Source: Chlorogloeopsis fritschii
GTDB lineage: Bacteria > Cyanobacteriota > Cyanobacteriia > Cyanobacteriales > Nostocaceae
Length of the DNA: 64,000 nucleotides
Direction: 5' to 3' (one strand)
Assembly: GCF_043099315.1 (NCBI RefSeq)
Contig: NZ_CP170746.1
Shown: in pieces, positions 1-7,789 of the stretch
How the letters are laid out: each line of letters opens with the position of its first letter
How positions within the stretch are numbered: position 1 is the stretch's first letter
Program-made: the position numbers and the translations under genes
Notes under the pieces: model-generated
Told to the model about the DNA's origin: nothing
The model's database searches: none
What the model saw: only the letters and a program-made list of their open reading frames with translations

Positions 1-256
1 ATACTTCTCGATATAAAAATAGAATAGCGTGAAGTGCTTGATTTTGCATTGATGCAGCTACATTTTCATTAACAGCAAGATGCATTACAAATGCTTCGAT
101 TTCTGCACTTCCCATATCTTTAGGATGACGCTTATTCTGAAAAAGAATATAACGTCTAATCCAGTAAATATAAGTTTTCTCTGTTTGGTAAGAATAATGC
201 TTAAGATGGATAACGTCTTGTACTTGTTCTAGCAGTTTCTTGGGACGTTGTTCCAT
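1..256 (-). CDS. Integron-type tyrosine recombinase, N-terminal part (runs off the window)
   Basis: The minus strand from the ATG at 256 is open to the window edge and begins MEQRPKKLLEQVQDVIHLKH, followed by SYQTEKTYIYWIRRYI. This is the SAM-like core-binding N-terminal domain of tyrosine recombinases, and the spacing Y-(T/S)-x-x-T-E-x-(T/S)-Y-x-x-W-I-R is what integron integrases and close XerC-like relatives carry. The catalytic domain (R..H..RH..Y) lies outside the window, so activity and the IntI-specific insertion cannot be judged. It is transcribed away from the small plus-strand genes that follow, the usual intI/cassette arrangement. A stand-alone phage-type integrase is the alternative. 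Confidence 0.75.
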   Translation of the reverse strand, partial: MEQRPKKLLEQVQDVIHLKHYSYQTEKTYIYWIRRYILFQNKRHPKDMGSAEIEAFVMHLAVNENVAASMQNQALHAILFLYREV

Positions 257-523
257 CGGGTGTTATACAGAAAAATTTCGTTTAATATTCTAAATAAGGA
301 TGTTATACGGAAAAATTCTTGATAACACCAAGAGATATACGGAAAAATTCCATATAATCCTCCCGTGAAGGGTAGTTATACGGAAAAATTCGGTATAATA
401 CCCGAATAGGGATATAAAAAAGAAGTTTTCCATATATTCAGACAGGAGGTAGCTGTAACACTTAATATATTGCGATCATGAAAAAGATTATATGGAAAGT
501 TTCCGTTGAATAAATAGTTGGGC
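257..523. other. attI-like spacer between integrase and first cassette-like gene
   Basis: This non-coding spacer upstream of the integrase holds a family of repeated 15-16 bp motifs (separate entry) and ends at 517-523 with GTTGGGC, which fits the integron core-site consensus GTTRRRY. In known integrons the attI site lies exactly here, carries direct repeats bound by the integrase and ends in a core site where the first cassette joins. The assignment as attI is inference from layout. A small number of bases fitting GTTRRRY can occur by chance. Confidence 0.45.
263..503 (+). repeat. Iterated motif TATACGGAAAAATTC upstream of the integrase
   Basis: The TATAC of four direct copies starts at 264, 304, 336 and 377 (copy 1 reads TATACAGAAAAATTTC, copies 2-4 are TATACGGAAAAATTC). 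A degenerate fifth copy, TATATGGAAAGTTTC, is at 489-503 and an inverted copy (TATATGGAAAACTTC on the minus strand) at about 423-437. Spacings of 40, 32 and 41 bp are close to 4, 3 and 4 helical turns, which would put all four on one face of the DNA. This suggests binding sites for one protein, most simply the integrase or its regulator. Confidence 0.8.
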
Positions 524-584
524 AGCTAATAACCTTGTGTGATTTAGGTAAAAATTGTGCGAGAGTGATGATACGAAATTACAT

Positions 585-815
585 ATGAAGGAAGTTGTAA
601 TTAGGACTGCCAGTCTAGATGACGCTCCAGCGCTCGCACATCTCATGTCGCAACTTGGATATTCAACATCTGCCGATGAAATGAAAGAAAGGCTGAAGGG
701 CATTTTGTCTACTGCAAGCTACATGACCTTTGTTGCAGAAATTCGGGGAGAAGTGGTTGGCATGGTCGGAATGGGCATCATTGATTTCGAGGTACTCTCA
801 TTTAATAAAAGTTGA
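585..815 (+). pseudogene. GNAT-family N-acetyltransferase, C-terminally truncated
   Basis: From the ATG at 585 the product begins MKEVVIRTASLDDAPALAHL and continues to a VGMVGMGI strand, the first half of a GNAT fold (beta1-alpha1-alpha2-beta2-beta3). A full GNAT domain is about 150 residues. Here the frame stops after 76 residues, before the acetyl-CoA-binding motif A (R/Q-x-x-G-x-G/A), so catalysis is unlikely. An upstream TTG at 555 would add ten residues without family similarity, so ATG 585 is preferred. Its TGA overlaps the ATG of the next frame. It looks like a broken first cassette. Confidence 0.6.
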
Positions 816-1286
816 TGGATTCAGCAGTAGCAGGATTAATAGGTGCTGGTATTAGGGCAGTAGCAGGAATAGCAGGAACTCTTATCACTACCTACCTACA
901 AGCGAAACAAGAACGACTGAAGTGGTTGCGCGATAAGCGTGTCGAATCATATTCAAACTACTATTAGATACTTAGTAAGGGCACTCAACAAGCGTTCAAG
1001 CATCAGTATCGAAAGTGGTACTCTTGTTACCATCATGGGTCAAGATGTCGTAAAAGAGTGGTTTGACGATTTCAGTGAGTCATTAGTTTGGCTTTCCTCT
1101 CTATCGATCTATTGCTCAGAAAATCAGCAGAAAGAAATTATTAATGCTTTCAGAGTAGTTGAGCAAGCTGTATCAGATCTTATAACTTCAGATTCACGCC
1201 CATTAAATCTTCAAAGTATTATTTCATCTGTGCTTGATAGCGTTATAGAGTGTGCTAGAAGGGATATTGGCAGGGCAGTAAGATAA
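815..1286 (+). pseudogene. Hypothetical membrane-anchored protein, frameshifted
   Basis: Two overlapping frames appear to be one gene. The first (815-967) gives MDSAVAGLIGAGIRAVAGIA, a transmembrane-like helix, then a basic stretch (QERLKWLRDKRVESYSN) and an early stop. The second (939-1286) picks up at TIRYLVRALNKRSSISIE and continues with a helical domain to residue 115. The sense of the sequence passes smoothly from RVESYSN to TIRYLVRALNKR, so a one-base change near 950-962 is the simplest explanation. Function is unknown. Downstream initiation at the GTG at 939 is possible but would leave the protein without its anchor. Confidence 0.5.
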
Positions 1287-1356
1287 CATCAACTATGTCA
1301 AGCTTTGGTTTGAGGCGGTCGCTGTAGAATAAAGAAATCAATTGTCCTGCTTCTGT

Positions 1357-1830
1357 ATGAGTGAGACCGTTTACATAGAAACCAGTATCATCGGCTACTT
1401 AACAGCTAGAATAAGCAACAATCTCATTCTGATGGCAAACGTAGAGGCTACGCGAGAATGGTGGGATGCTCGTCGTACTCAGTTTGAACTCTACATTTCA
1501 CAAACGGTTTTAGATGAGGCAGCACGGGGAGATGCAGAGATAGCCAGGAGACGGCTTGAGATACTGAGTGACTTTCCACTGCTTGAAGTGAATGAAGCAG
1601 TTCAAGATCTGGCGGCGCAGTTTCTCACGAAAAGTAATCTGCCACCCAAAGCTGCCGACGATGCCCTTCATATTGCGGTCGCTACAATCTATGGCTTGGA
1701 CTATTTGCTAACGTGGAACTGTAAACATATTGCAAACGCTCAAATCCAGAAAAAGCTGGTTCAGATAAGTTTTGATGCTGGGTACGAGTTGCCCACAATT
1801 TGTACACCTTATGAGTTAATGGGAGCTTAG
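1357..1830 (+). CDS. PIN-domain ribonuclease toxin (VapC-like)
   Basis: The product of 157 residues starts MSETVYIETSIIGYLTAR, matching the beta1 strand of PIN domains although the usual Asp is Glu here. It carries the later acidic cluster AADDALHIAVATIYGLDYLL and the TWNCKHIAN block that is frequent in this PIN subgroup. PIN proteins cleave RNA with Mg2+ held by three or four acidic residues and are normally held silent by a co-expressed partner. ATG 1357 is preferred over the TTG at 1342 because the family begins next to VYIETS. The next gene starts two bases after the stop, so the two are probably translated together. Confidence 0.75.
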   Translation: MSETVYIETSIIGYLTARISNNLILMANVEATREWWDARRTQFELYISQTVLDEAARGDAEIARRRLEILSDFPLLEVNEAVQDLAAQFLTKSNLPPKAADDALHIAVATIYGLDYLLTWNCKHIANAQIQKKLVQISFDAGYELPTICTPYELMGA

Positions 1831-1832
1831 AA

Positions 1833-2024
1833 ATGTGGAGAGATGAGATTTTAGAGGAAATCTATAGGATTCGAGAGGAACATGCAAAGGCATTCAATTA
1901 TGATTTGAAGGCTATTTGTGATGACTTACGGAAACGACAAGCAGCAAGTGGTAGAAAAATCATTTCTAAACCTCTTCGACAGCCTCGTCAGCCGCATAAC
2001 AAGTCGCTGCACCCGACCGGATAA
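1833..2024 (+). CDS. Small partner of the PIN toxin (probable antitoxin), tail read through an attC-like site
   Basis: This 63-residue protein begins MWRDEILEEIYRIREEHAKA, then FNYDLKAICDDLRKRQ, a helical protein often found next to this type of PIN gene. I take it as the antitoxin or partner by position only. The last residues (about 50-63, RQPHNKSLHPTG) are encoded by the half attC-like sequence described separately. Tails of this kind are usual when a cassette gene reads into its own recombination site. The natural C-terminus may therefore be shorter or different elsewhere. Start and stop spacing with the toxin gene supports an operon. Confidence 0.6.
   Translation: MWRDEILEEIYRIREEHAKAFNYDLKAICDDLRKRQAASGRKIISKPLRQPRQPHNKSLHPTG
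1993..2020 (+). other. Half attC-like recombination site
   Basis: The sequence GCATAACAAGTCGCTGCACC at 1994-2013, followed by CGACCG, matches the left arm of many integron attC sites: R'' box GCATAAC (complement of GTTATGC) followed by a pairing arm. The expected right arm, a complementary GGGTGnnGC and a GTTRRRY box, is not present in the next 100 bp. The site is thus either truncated or a remnant. The reading of HNKSLHPTG at a gene end is a hallmark known from cassette arrays. Confidence 0.5.
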
Positions 2025-2192
2025 AAGTTATCTGCTTCGAGGTCTTCACTCCAAAGTTTCATTGCTTCAGCCAACCCAATTATGGCAGTTAGAATATTAG
2101 TCAAAGCAACCTCATAGATTATTTATTTAGAGATGCTCTCCTACCGTTCATCAGGAATACTAGATTAATCCTTAACCTGACCAAAGCATTCA
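2025..2192. other. Short spacer, no gene recognised
   Basis: Nothing convincing is coded here. A minus-strand frame of about 38 codons reads LTNILTAIIGLAEAMKLW and runs through the half attC site, but it lacks a credible start and is probably chance or a cassette remnant. Confidence 0.3.
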
Positions 2193-2208
2193 ATGTGGAG
2201 CCTGGATT

Positions 2209-2486
2209 ATGCAAATCACAATCGACTCCCTGAAGAGCTCATTCAGCACTTTAATCACGATCTCCTTGCCCGTGAGATCTTAGAGGCTCTAGTAATACAA
2301 GCCTACCAAACAGAGAAAATTACCCATGCTGAAGTTGGACGTATTCTGGGGCTACCTTCTCGCTGGGCAGTAGATGCCTTTTTGAAACAGCGCCATGCTG
2401 ATTTACACTACGATGAGACTGATTTGGAGCGAGATCGCACAACCCTCCACCAGCTACGGGCAAAGCCTACTAGTGGCCCTTTATGA
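2209..2486 (+). pseudogene. UPF0175-family antitoxin with a frameshift near its start
   Basis: Residues LPEELIQHFNHDLLAREILE, then YQTEKITHAEVGRILGLPSR and a C-terminal LHYDE, are the UPF0175 small HTH antitoxin signature. The family normally begins MQITIDLPEEL. ATG at 2209 gives MQITID and then runs out of frame at 2224-2231, where GACTCCCT stands for an expected GACCTCCCT. One missing base therefore separates the true start from the rest. The ATG at 2193 (MWSLDYANHNRLPEEL) is in frame and could still start a slightly altered protein. The stop overlaps ATGATTGTCGTT at 2483, which resembles the start of the usual DUF3368 PIN toxin partner but decays after five codons. Confidence 0.65.
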
Positions 2487-2673
2487 TTGTCGTTGCCGCT
2501 TGCGCGAGGGTGAAATGAAGTTTGGCTATTTACTCAGGTGATTTATGGAACCTATAACTACAGCAGCGATCGCCTCAGCCCCAATTTTCAAAATATTTAG
2601 GTATAGAGACGCGAAATTTAGCATTACAAATTAGCTCTTTACAGGCGTCTACAGGATAGCTGCCTTTTAATTA
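2483..2673. other. Decayed toxin start and spacer
   Basis: ATGATTGTCGTT at 2483 reads MIVVA and then loses all similarity to a PIN toxin, followed by a 29-codon frame at 2545-2634 beginning MEPITTAAIAS. Imperfect TAGAGACGCG/CGTCTA arms at about 2602-2653 belong to the dispersed palindrome family seen elsewhere in the window. No intact gene is seen. Confidence 0.3.
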
Positions 2674-3852
2674 CTAACCATTAACCAATTCTTGATAAAA
2701 CTCTAATTGCTGTTTCGCCAACGCTTTATTTGTATACTGTGCCATGACTTTTTGATAACCCATTTCACCTAAATTCTGAGCTAAATCTGGCTTTTCTATT
2801 AATTGAACTATACAATCTGCAATTGCTTTAGCATCCCCTTCTGGAAATATCAAACCAGCATTCTCAATTACATGGGGAATTTCACCAGAATTAGATCCAA
2901 TTACAGGTACTTGGCAAGCCATTGCCTCAATTAGAACATGGCCAAATTGTTCTTTCCAACCAACGGAACTTATAGTCTTAAACTTGTATGATGTCTCCGA
3001 TGGCAATACCAAAGTGTTCATAACATTAATATATTGAGCAACTTGATCGTGGGGAACACTTTCTCTAAAAATTATTTTGTCTTTAATCTTTTTTTCCGTA
3101 GCCTTGTTGATTAATTCTGATTTTAATGCGCCACGCCCCAACAGTAATAACTTCCAAGGTTTATCTGGTAAAAGTGCTAAAGCCTCTAAAAGTGTTAACA
3201 ATCCCTTTTCTTGTACAAATCGCCCGACAAACCCTACGACAAATTCATCTTCTTGAATACCCAATTCTTTCGCTAACTCTGGTTGTGATTGAGGTTTAAA
3301 TACACTTTCATCAACGCCCAATTGTGGCATTACTTTGATTGAACCTTGAAATCCTCTTTGCCTTAATATTTCCGCGCCATCTTGATTACCCGAAATAATA
3401 CCGTGGCTATTTTGTAAATTGTATTTTTCTAGTAAATCAATAGGAAAATTTAGTGCGTATGGAAGATTCCACCAAGTAAAAAATATATTTTTAGCTTTTA
3501 GCCCTAGTAATTTATTCAGAGTAATCATTTGAGCATAAGAAAGGCTTCTAGAACCTTGCTCGACTTGAATAATTTGGGGACGAAACTGACGCATTAAAGA
3601 TATCAAGTCAAAACCAAAAGTCAATAGTCCTTGATGATTTTGGCTGAAATTAGAAATGGGTACAATCCGAAATTTTCCCTCATCACGATACTGTGTTTCA
3701 ATGTTTCTATTTTGTACGCCTCCTGGCTGCCAGCGTTTTGGGACTACAACCGTTACTTCAATGTCAGGTTCTAATTGAGATAAAGCGCGTAATTTTTCAC
3801 AGTTTAAATCTACAATATAGGTATGACTTGCTACTAGTATTTTCATCGACAT
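2674..3852 (-). CDS. hpsO: GT4-type glycosyltransferase, hormogonium polysaccharide cluster (HpsO-like)
   Basis: A 392-residue GT-B glycosyltransferase. The C-terminal nucleotide-sugar domain is clear from VVGFVGRFVQEKGLLTLLEA (about 205-224) and EQFGHVLIEAMACQVPVIGS (about 307-326), the EX7E-type motif of family GT4. It should transfer an activated sugar to a growing polysaccharide on the cytoplasmic face. Starts MSMKILVASHTYI; the second Met is equally possible. It lies downstream of a GT2 gene and an HpsL-type membrane protein on the same strand, matching the hpsL-N-O order known from Nostoc punctiforme, where these genes make the polysaccharide needed for hormogonium gliding. The family call is firm, the letter O less so. 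Confidence 0.75.
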   Translation of the reverse strand: MSMKILVASHTYIVDLNCEKLRALSQLEPDIEVTVVVPKRWQPGGVQNRNIETQYRDEGKFRIVPISNFSQNHQGLLTFGFDLISLMRQFRPQIIQVEQGSRSLSYAQMITLNKLLGLKAKNIFFTWWNLPYALNFPIDLLEKYNLQNSHGIISGNQDGAEILRQRGFQGSIKVMPQLGVDESVFKPQSQPELAKELGIQEDEFVVGFVGRFVQEKGLLTLLEALALLPDKPWKLLLLGRGALKSELINKATEKKIKDKIIFRESVPHDQVAQYINVMNTLVLPSETSYKFKTISSVGWKEQFGHVLIEAMACQVPVIGSNSGEIPHVIENAGLIFPEGDAKAIADCIVQLIEKPDLAQNLGEMGYQKVMAQYTNKALAKQQLEFYQELVNG

Positions 3853-4005
3853 TGATTGTAATTTTTTTTGAAACGAACCACATAGACGCGCAAGCGGCTT
3901 CCCGCAGGGTAGGACTCAAAGTACACAAAGACAGAAAAGAAGGCTCTTTGAGATGTAAAGAGTTTTTCAAAAATCAAATATGAATCTTATCTGTTTCTGT
4001 TTGGT

Positions 4006-5016
4006 TTAAACTGATTCAATTTGTTTATCAATGCGAGTGTATATTTGTCCATCATTCCAGGGTGACTGGATGACAGTACCTAAAGCTTTGAGAAAGCCCA
4101 AAATGTAGAAAACAGCACGCATAAAGATTTTGATTGGAGAACCGCTTTTGTGGCAAGGGGGGCGTCCGAGAACATGACAATCAAATAAACGGGCGTAGAG
4201 GCATAAAGCTTGGCTAGTAGTCAGGTTTTTCAACCCCATTAAAAAATGATTGTGGTAGAAGGTAAGTTGATATTGGAGCGATCGCATATCAATATCATGG
4301 CAACCCCCCGTTTCTTCTCCTAAATGCACTAAATGAGCCTCTGGATCGTACCAAATTTTATATCCGGTTTGCCGCAGCCGCAAACAAAAATCAGATTCTT
4401 CTCGCACTGCACTACCACGAAATCTTTCATCAAACCGCAGCCTGTACTTAGTAAAAACTTCACGGCGAAACGACATATTGCAACCCCTTGCTGTTAACAC
4501 TTCCTGGGGTTTTACAGTATGTACAAAATCAATGTAGTACCAAGCAATGCCAGGATCCATTGCCTGGGGGGGCAAATACTCTATAGTATTAGAGGCTACA
4601 TCTCCCTGCGTTTTACCCTGGGCAGCATCAGCCATTTTCATTCTGTCAAAAACTCGTCCGGCGATCGCTCCTATCTCTGGTTTGTCTAAATAATTTTTGG
4701 CATGAGCTGCTAAAAATCCCGGATTTAACTTAATATCATCGTCAATAAATAAAATTATCTCACCCTTTGCCCGTCGCACTGCATAATTACGCGCTCCTGG
4801 CAAGCTTGCCCAATTGAGGCGGAACCATTTTATTTTGCCTGCTGTTGTTTGTTCTTGCAGAAAAACTTCAATTTCTGGCTGATGTTTTGGAGTTTGATCT
4901 ACTACTAAAACTTCAAAATTTGGGTAGTCTTGTTTCAGCACATCTATAAGACTATCTCGCAATGCTTCTTCACGACCATAAGTCGGAATAATTACCGACA
5001 ATAAAGGAAAATTCAT
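4006..5016 (-). CDS. hpsN: GT2-family glycosyltransferase (HpsN-like)
   Basis: A 336-residue GT-A enzyme. It opens with SVIIPTYGREEALRDSLIDV (residues about 7-26), has VLVVDQTP, and the metal-binding DDD in ILFIDDDIKLNPGFLAAHA (about 88-106). A later AVREESDFCLRLRQTGYKIW fits the acceptor/catalytic-base region. The enzyme would add sugar from a nucleotide donor at the inner membrane face. Its place between the GT4 gene and the HpsL-type gene supports HpsN of hormogonium polysaccharide synthesis. The 102-bp gap upstream holds a dispersed hairpin repeat, so it may have its own transcript or share that of hpsL. Confidence 0.75.
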   Translation of the reverse strand: MNFPLLSVIIPTYGREEALRDSLIDVLKQDYPNFEVLVVDQTPKHQPEIEVFLQEQTTAGKIKWFRLNWASLPGARNYAVRRAKGEIILFIDDDIKLNPGFLAAHAKNYLDKPEIGAIAGRVFDRMKMADAAQGKTQGDVASNTIEYLPPQAMDPGIAWYYIDFVHTVKPQEVLTARGCNMSFRREVFTKYRLRFDERFRGSAVREESDFCLRLRQTGYKIWYDPEAHLVHLGEETGGCHDIDMRSLQYQLTFYHNHFLMGLKNLTTSQALCLYARLFDCHVLGRPPCHKSGSPIKIFMRAVFYILGFLKALGTVIQSPWNDGQIYTRIDKQIESV

Positions 5017-5046
5017 ATTAATAGTTAGTGGTTAGTAGTTAGTGGT

Positions 5047-5118
5047 TAGTAGGGGCGGGTTTATTTGTAGATCTATCTTTTTTTGAGAGATTACTATTAA
5101 AACCCGCCCGTACAGTAG
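5047..5118. repeat. Dispersed ~72-bp hairpin repeat, copy A
   Basis: Arms TAGTAGGGGCGGGTTTA and AAACCCGCCCGTACAGTAG flank a less conserved middle. The GGGCGGGTTT/AAACCCGCCC stem is perfect. Two more copies occur at 33648 and 46062 (inverted). It is flanked by AGTTAGTGGTT heptamer-like repeats. A non-coding MITE-like or REP-like element. Confidence 0.8.
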
Positions 5119-6822
5119 TTAGTGGTTTATTACTCCCCTTGTCTCCCACTCCCCCTTGCCGGCTGCTCCCTGCTCCCCTGCCCCTCTACTTCCGCTCTCC
5201 TCCTTCTCTTGCAATCTTTCCATTTTGTCTATAGCTGGTAACTTTAAAAGCACTCCAGCAGCAAACCAATAATAGACAGCCACCGGATCGACATCGAGAG
5301 GGTAGTAGTAAGTGTTGTAACTAATAAAAAGTATAAACACCCACATAGCAGCGCCGTAACTGCGGAAATTACGGTTTTTTATGGGGCGATATGTGCGGTA
5401 GCAAATAGCTGTTAAGGTAGTTACCAAACCTAGAAATCCCAGTAATCCAAATATTCCTACTTCATAAAGAACCTTGGGATAGTAAGTTTCCACTAACTTA
5501 GTTTGACCCATAGAACGAGCAGAATTTGTCGCACGTCCTAAACCACTTCCTAAAATTCCATCTACGTTTTTCCAATTTTCCTCAAATTGCTGGAGGATAA
5601 AGTCGTAAGGAGGTGAAGCATTCCAGCGAGCAATAAAACTGTCGGTTCTTTCTTGAACAACAGTAGGATTAGTTACAATCGCAATTCCCAGAATTAGGGC
5701 AAGTCCTACAAATATTGGAATAAATCGTTTGAAATTCCGAATTTGTCCTGTCAATAATAGCAATAGCACAAAGCAAGTAGGTACTAAAGCTAATGCTATT
5801 CTCTGCCCGGAAATAACAGCATTAACAAATACTAATGCTGTTGAAACTAAACTGATAATTCGCCAAATTATAGATGGATCGCTAAAAGCTGTAGCAAAAG
5901 TAAAAAAGGTGCTAGAAATTAAGAACCACGCCCATTGCCAAGGAGCAACAAAAGTTCCTGGTAACCGAATCATTCCCTGGCTGGGGCTATAAACGAGTGA
6001 ACCACCAAAAAAACACCGCGCTTCGATTGAGGCTCTAAATAAATCTGCTCCGACAGCATCTCTAGTACCTTGACAGATTCCAGTTAGCAATAGCAAATAT
6101 TGAATAAATCCGAGAATACAGCAAATAAATATTAGCACTACCTGCAAGCGGGAAATCAATAGAAAATCGCGCTTATTACGAATTAAATAGTAAGTACAAC
6201 TAATTAAAGGTAAATAACCTAAAAATACTTTTAAACCCAGAATTCCCATGCCAATCGGAAATTCTTTAGGTGCATTCTTAAATAGCCCAGGAGGAGGCGG
6301 ATTGAACTGTTGCGATCCATTCACAAACAGCAGTGTAAGCATACATAAGCTTAATAAAATATATAGGGGGGTTTTAATATTTTGGGGAATCAATAATGGC
6401 TGTCCTTTTTTGCGGCAAGTCTGCCAAATACTTACCAGTGCGGGAATGTAGAAGGAGTCTTTAGCTAATTGCAATATCGGACTATTACCGATGTAGTAAG
6501 TGATTGTTCCCCCAATTGGTACATAAATGATGAAAGCAAACAGAGCTTGCCGGGGATATTTGTAAGAAAAAGACATCACGATAATTCCCATCACTACTGG
6601 CATTGCTGCCTTAATTCCAGCTACTAAAAAAATCAGAAAGCCAAGGAATAAACTACCACCAACGGCAGTAGTGAGGAGACTGGTAAATTCTTTACGTGCC
6701 TGTGCAGATTTGCGTTTCTGGGCTAAACGTTCTTTCAGGCTAAGGGTAGGAGTTTCCTGAATTTGCTGTTTTTTTGTTTTTTTACTTTTGTGAGATTTCG
6801 ATTTTGATTTGGTTTTCGGCAT
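5119..6822 (-). CDS. hpsL: O-antigen-ligase/polymerase-like membrane protein HpsL
   Basis: Starting at the ATG at 6822 the 567-residue protein begins MPKTKSKSKSHKSKKTKKQQ, a highly basic cytosolic tail, followed by about ten hydrophobic segments (for example SLFLGFLIFLVAGIKAAMPV and ALVFVNAVISGQRIALALVP). This layout and the neighbouring glycosyltransferases fit HpsL, a Wzy/O-antigen-ligase-like protein of the hormogonium polysaccharide locus. An in-frame ATG at 6912 exists but gives an unrelated extension. The final 25-30 residues (SGSRGAGEQGAAGKGEWETR) are encoded by a GGGAGCAGGGGAG-type short repeat at 5135-5196, so the native C-terminus seems to have been extended by a repeat. Confidence 0.75.
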   Translation of the reverse strand: MPKTKSKSKSHKSKKTKKQQIQETPTLSLKERLAQKRKSAQARKEFTSLLTTAVGGSLFLGFLIFLVAGIKAAMPVVMGIIVMSFSYKYPRQALFAFIIYVPIGGTITYYIGNSPILQLAKDSFYIPALVSIWQTCRKKGQPLLIPQNIKTPLYILLSLCMLTLLFVNGSQQFNPPPPGLFKNAPKEFPIGMGILGLKVFLGYLPLISCTYYLIRNKRDFLLISRLQVVLIFICCILGFIQYLLLLTGICQGTRDAVGADLFRASIEARCFFGGSLVYSPSQGMIRLPGTFVAPWQWAWFLISSTFFTFATAFSDPSIIWRIISLVSTALVFVNAVISGQRIALALVPTCFVLLLLLTGQIRNFKRFIPIFVGLALILGIAIVTNPTVVQERTDSFIARWNASPPYDFILQQFEENWKNVDGILGSGLGRATNSARSMGQTKLVETYYPKVLYEVGIFGLLGFLGLVTTLTAICYRTYRPIKNRNFRSYGAAMWVFILFISYNTYYYPLDVDPVAVYYWFAAGVLLKLPAIDKMERLQEKEESGSRGAGEQGAAGKGEWETRGVINH

Positions 6823-6964
6823 GGCAATGCTGTCAAGAAGCCTTTGGAGTAGCTCATTATACTTCACATTTTTATACCAATTCTGTGAGACAAGGCTACA
6901 GATAGGCAGCAAAAGAGCATGATTAGTGGGACTTTGATCAAGTATGGAAGAATCTACTCAAAAA

Positions 6965-7071
6965 TTGGCGTTGCTGATTCAAAGTATGAATTGCCTCACG
7001 CAGAGTCGCAGAGAGTAAGAGTTTTAAGTGCCTGATTTTTAAATTTCATGCCTCAATTCAGCAACGCCCAA
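6965..7071. repeat. Inverted-repeat element (TTGGCGTTGCTGA ends)
   Basis: TTGGCGTTGCTGATT at 6965-6979 is mirrored by AATTCAGCAACGCCCAA at 7055-7071, enclosing about 75 bp with a CGCAGAGTCGCAGAG core. A similar left end, TTGGCATTGCTGATTTCA, follows argJ at 12786. Non-coding, MITE-like. Confidence 0.6.
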
Positions 7072-7133
7072 AAATTTATGCCTATCCTATAGTCATTCAA
7101 GCTTTCATAGTACTTAATTTACTTAAACCTTAA

Positions 7134-7286
7134 TCGGTAAGTAAAAGTGGTAAGATATTGATTGAACCAAAGTTCTATAAGACACGTGACTTCTCGGAAG
7201 GATTAGCACCAGTCAAAATAGAAGAAAATAGTAAATTTGGCTATATAAATACATCGGGAAAGATGGTTATCAAACCACAGTTTGAT
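7134..7286 (+). pseudogene. WG-repeat protein fragment, part before the IS605 element
   Basis: The open frame reads SKSGKILIEPKFYKTRDFSE, then GLAPVKIEENSKFGYINTSG and KMVIKPQFD, two WG (Trp-Gly-type) repeats. A stop at 7131 and the lack of a good start (only TTG 7158) suggest the N-terminal part was already lost. The frame is cut at 7286 by the IS605 element and resumes at 9007. WG-repeat proteins are of unknown general function. Confidence 0.65.
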
Positions 7287-7384
7287 GACGGGGCGGCGCA
7301 CACTCGTGATTTCTAATCGTGAGTTAGCCGCCCGGCAAGGTCTATACTACTATACAGATGGTAGTGTATATGGTATAGTGACAA

Positions 7385-7789
7385 GTGGAAGTAAAACACG
7401 GCAGAGGTTATGTTTACGCGATAGAATACCACATAGTATGGTGTGTTAAGTATAGACATCAAGTCTTAGAAGGAGACATAACAGACTATTTGAGACAACT
7501 GCTGGTAGAAACAGCGATTCAGTATGGCTTTAGGATAGAAACTTTAGAGATTGTATCTGACCACGTACACGCTTTAGTTTCAGCAACTCCTCAACACACT
7601 ATTCCTAATATAGTAAAAGTCCTTAAGGGGGTGTCTGCTAGAAAGTTGTTTCTTAAATTCCCTGAACTGAAAAATAAGTTGTGGGAAGGGCATCTTTGGA
7701 ATCCATCATATTTTGTTAGCACGGTGTCAGAAAATACAGAAGAACAAGTCAAAAAGTACATAGAAACACAAAATGCAAAAAGCGTTTAA
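7385..7789 (+). CDS. tnpA: Y1 (HUH) transposase TnpA of IS200/IS605
   Basis: The 134-residue protein starts with GTG (MEVKHGRGYVYAIEYHIVWC), the normal start of this family. The HUH pair is H60-V-H62 in SDHVHALVSA and the nucleophile is Y125 in EEQVKKYIETQ. All residues needed for single-strand cleavage and joining of hairpin ends are present, so it is likely active as a dimer. It overlaps tnpB by 17 bases, as in many IS605 elements. Confidence 0.92.
   Translation: MEVKHGRGYVYAIEYHIVWCVKYRHQVLEGDITDYLRQLLVETAIQYGFRIETLEIVSDHVHALVSATPQHTIPNIVKVLKGVSARKLFLKFPELKNKLWEGHLWNPSYFVSTVSENTEEQVKKYIETQNAKSV

Noticed and set aside
263..391. Repeats TATACGGAAAAATTC considered as a CRISPR array
   Set aside because: Repeats are only 15-16 bp, spacers of 16-25 bp are too short and there are no cas genes; better explained as protein-binding iterons.
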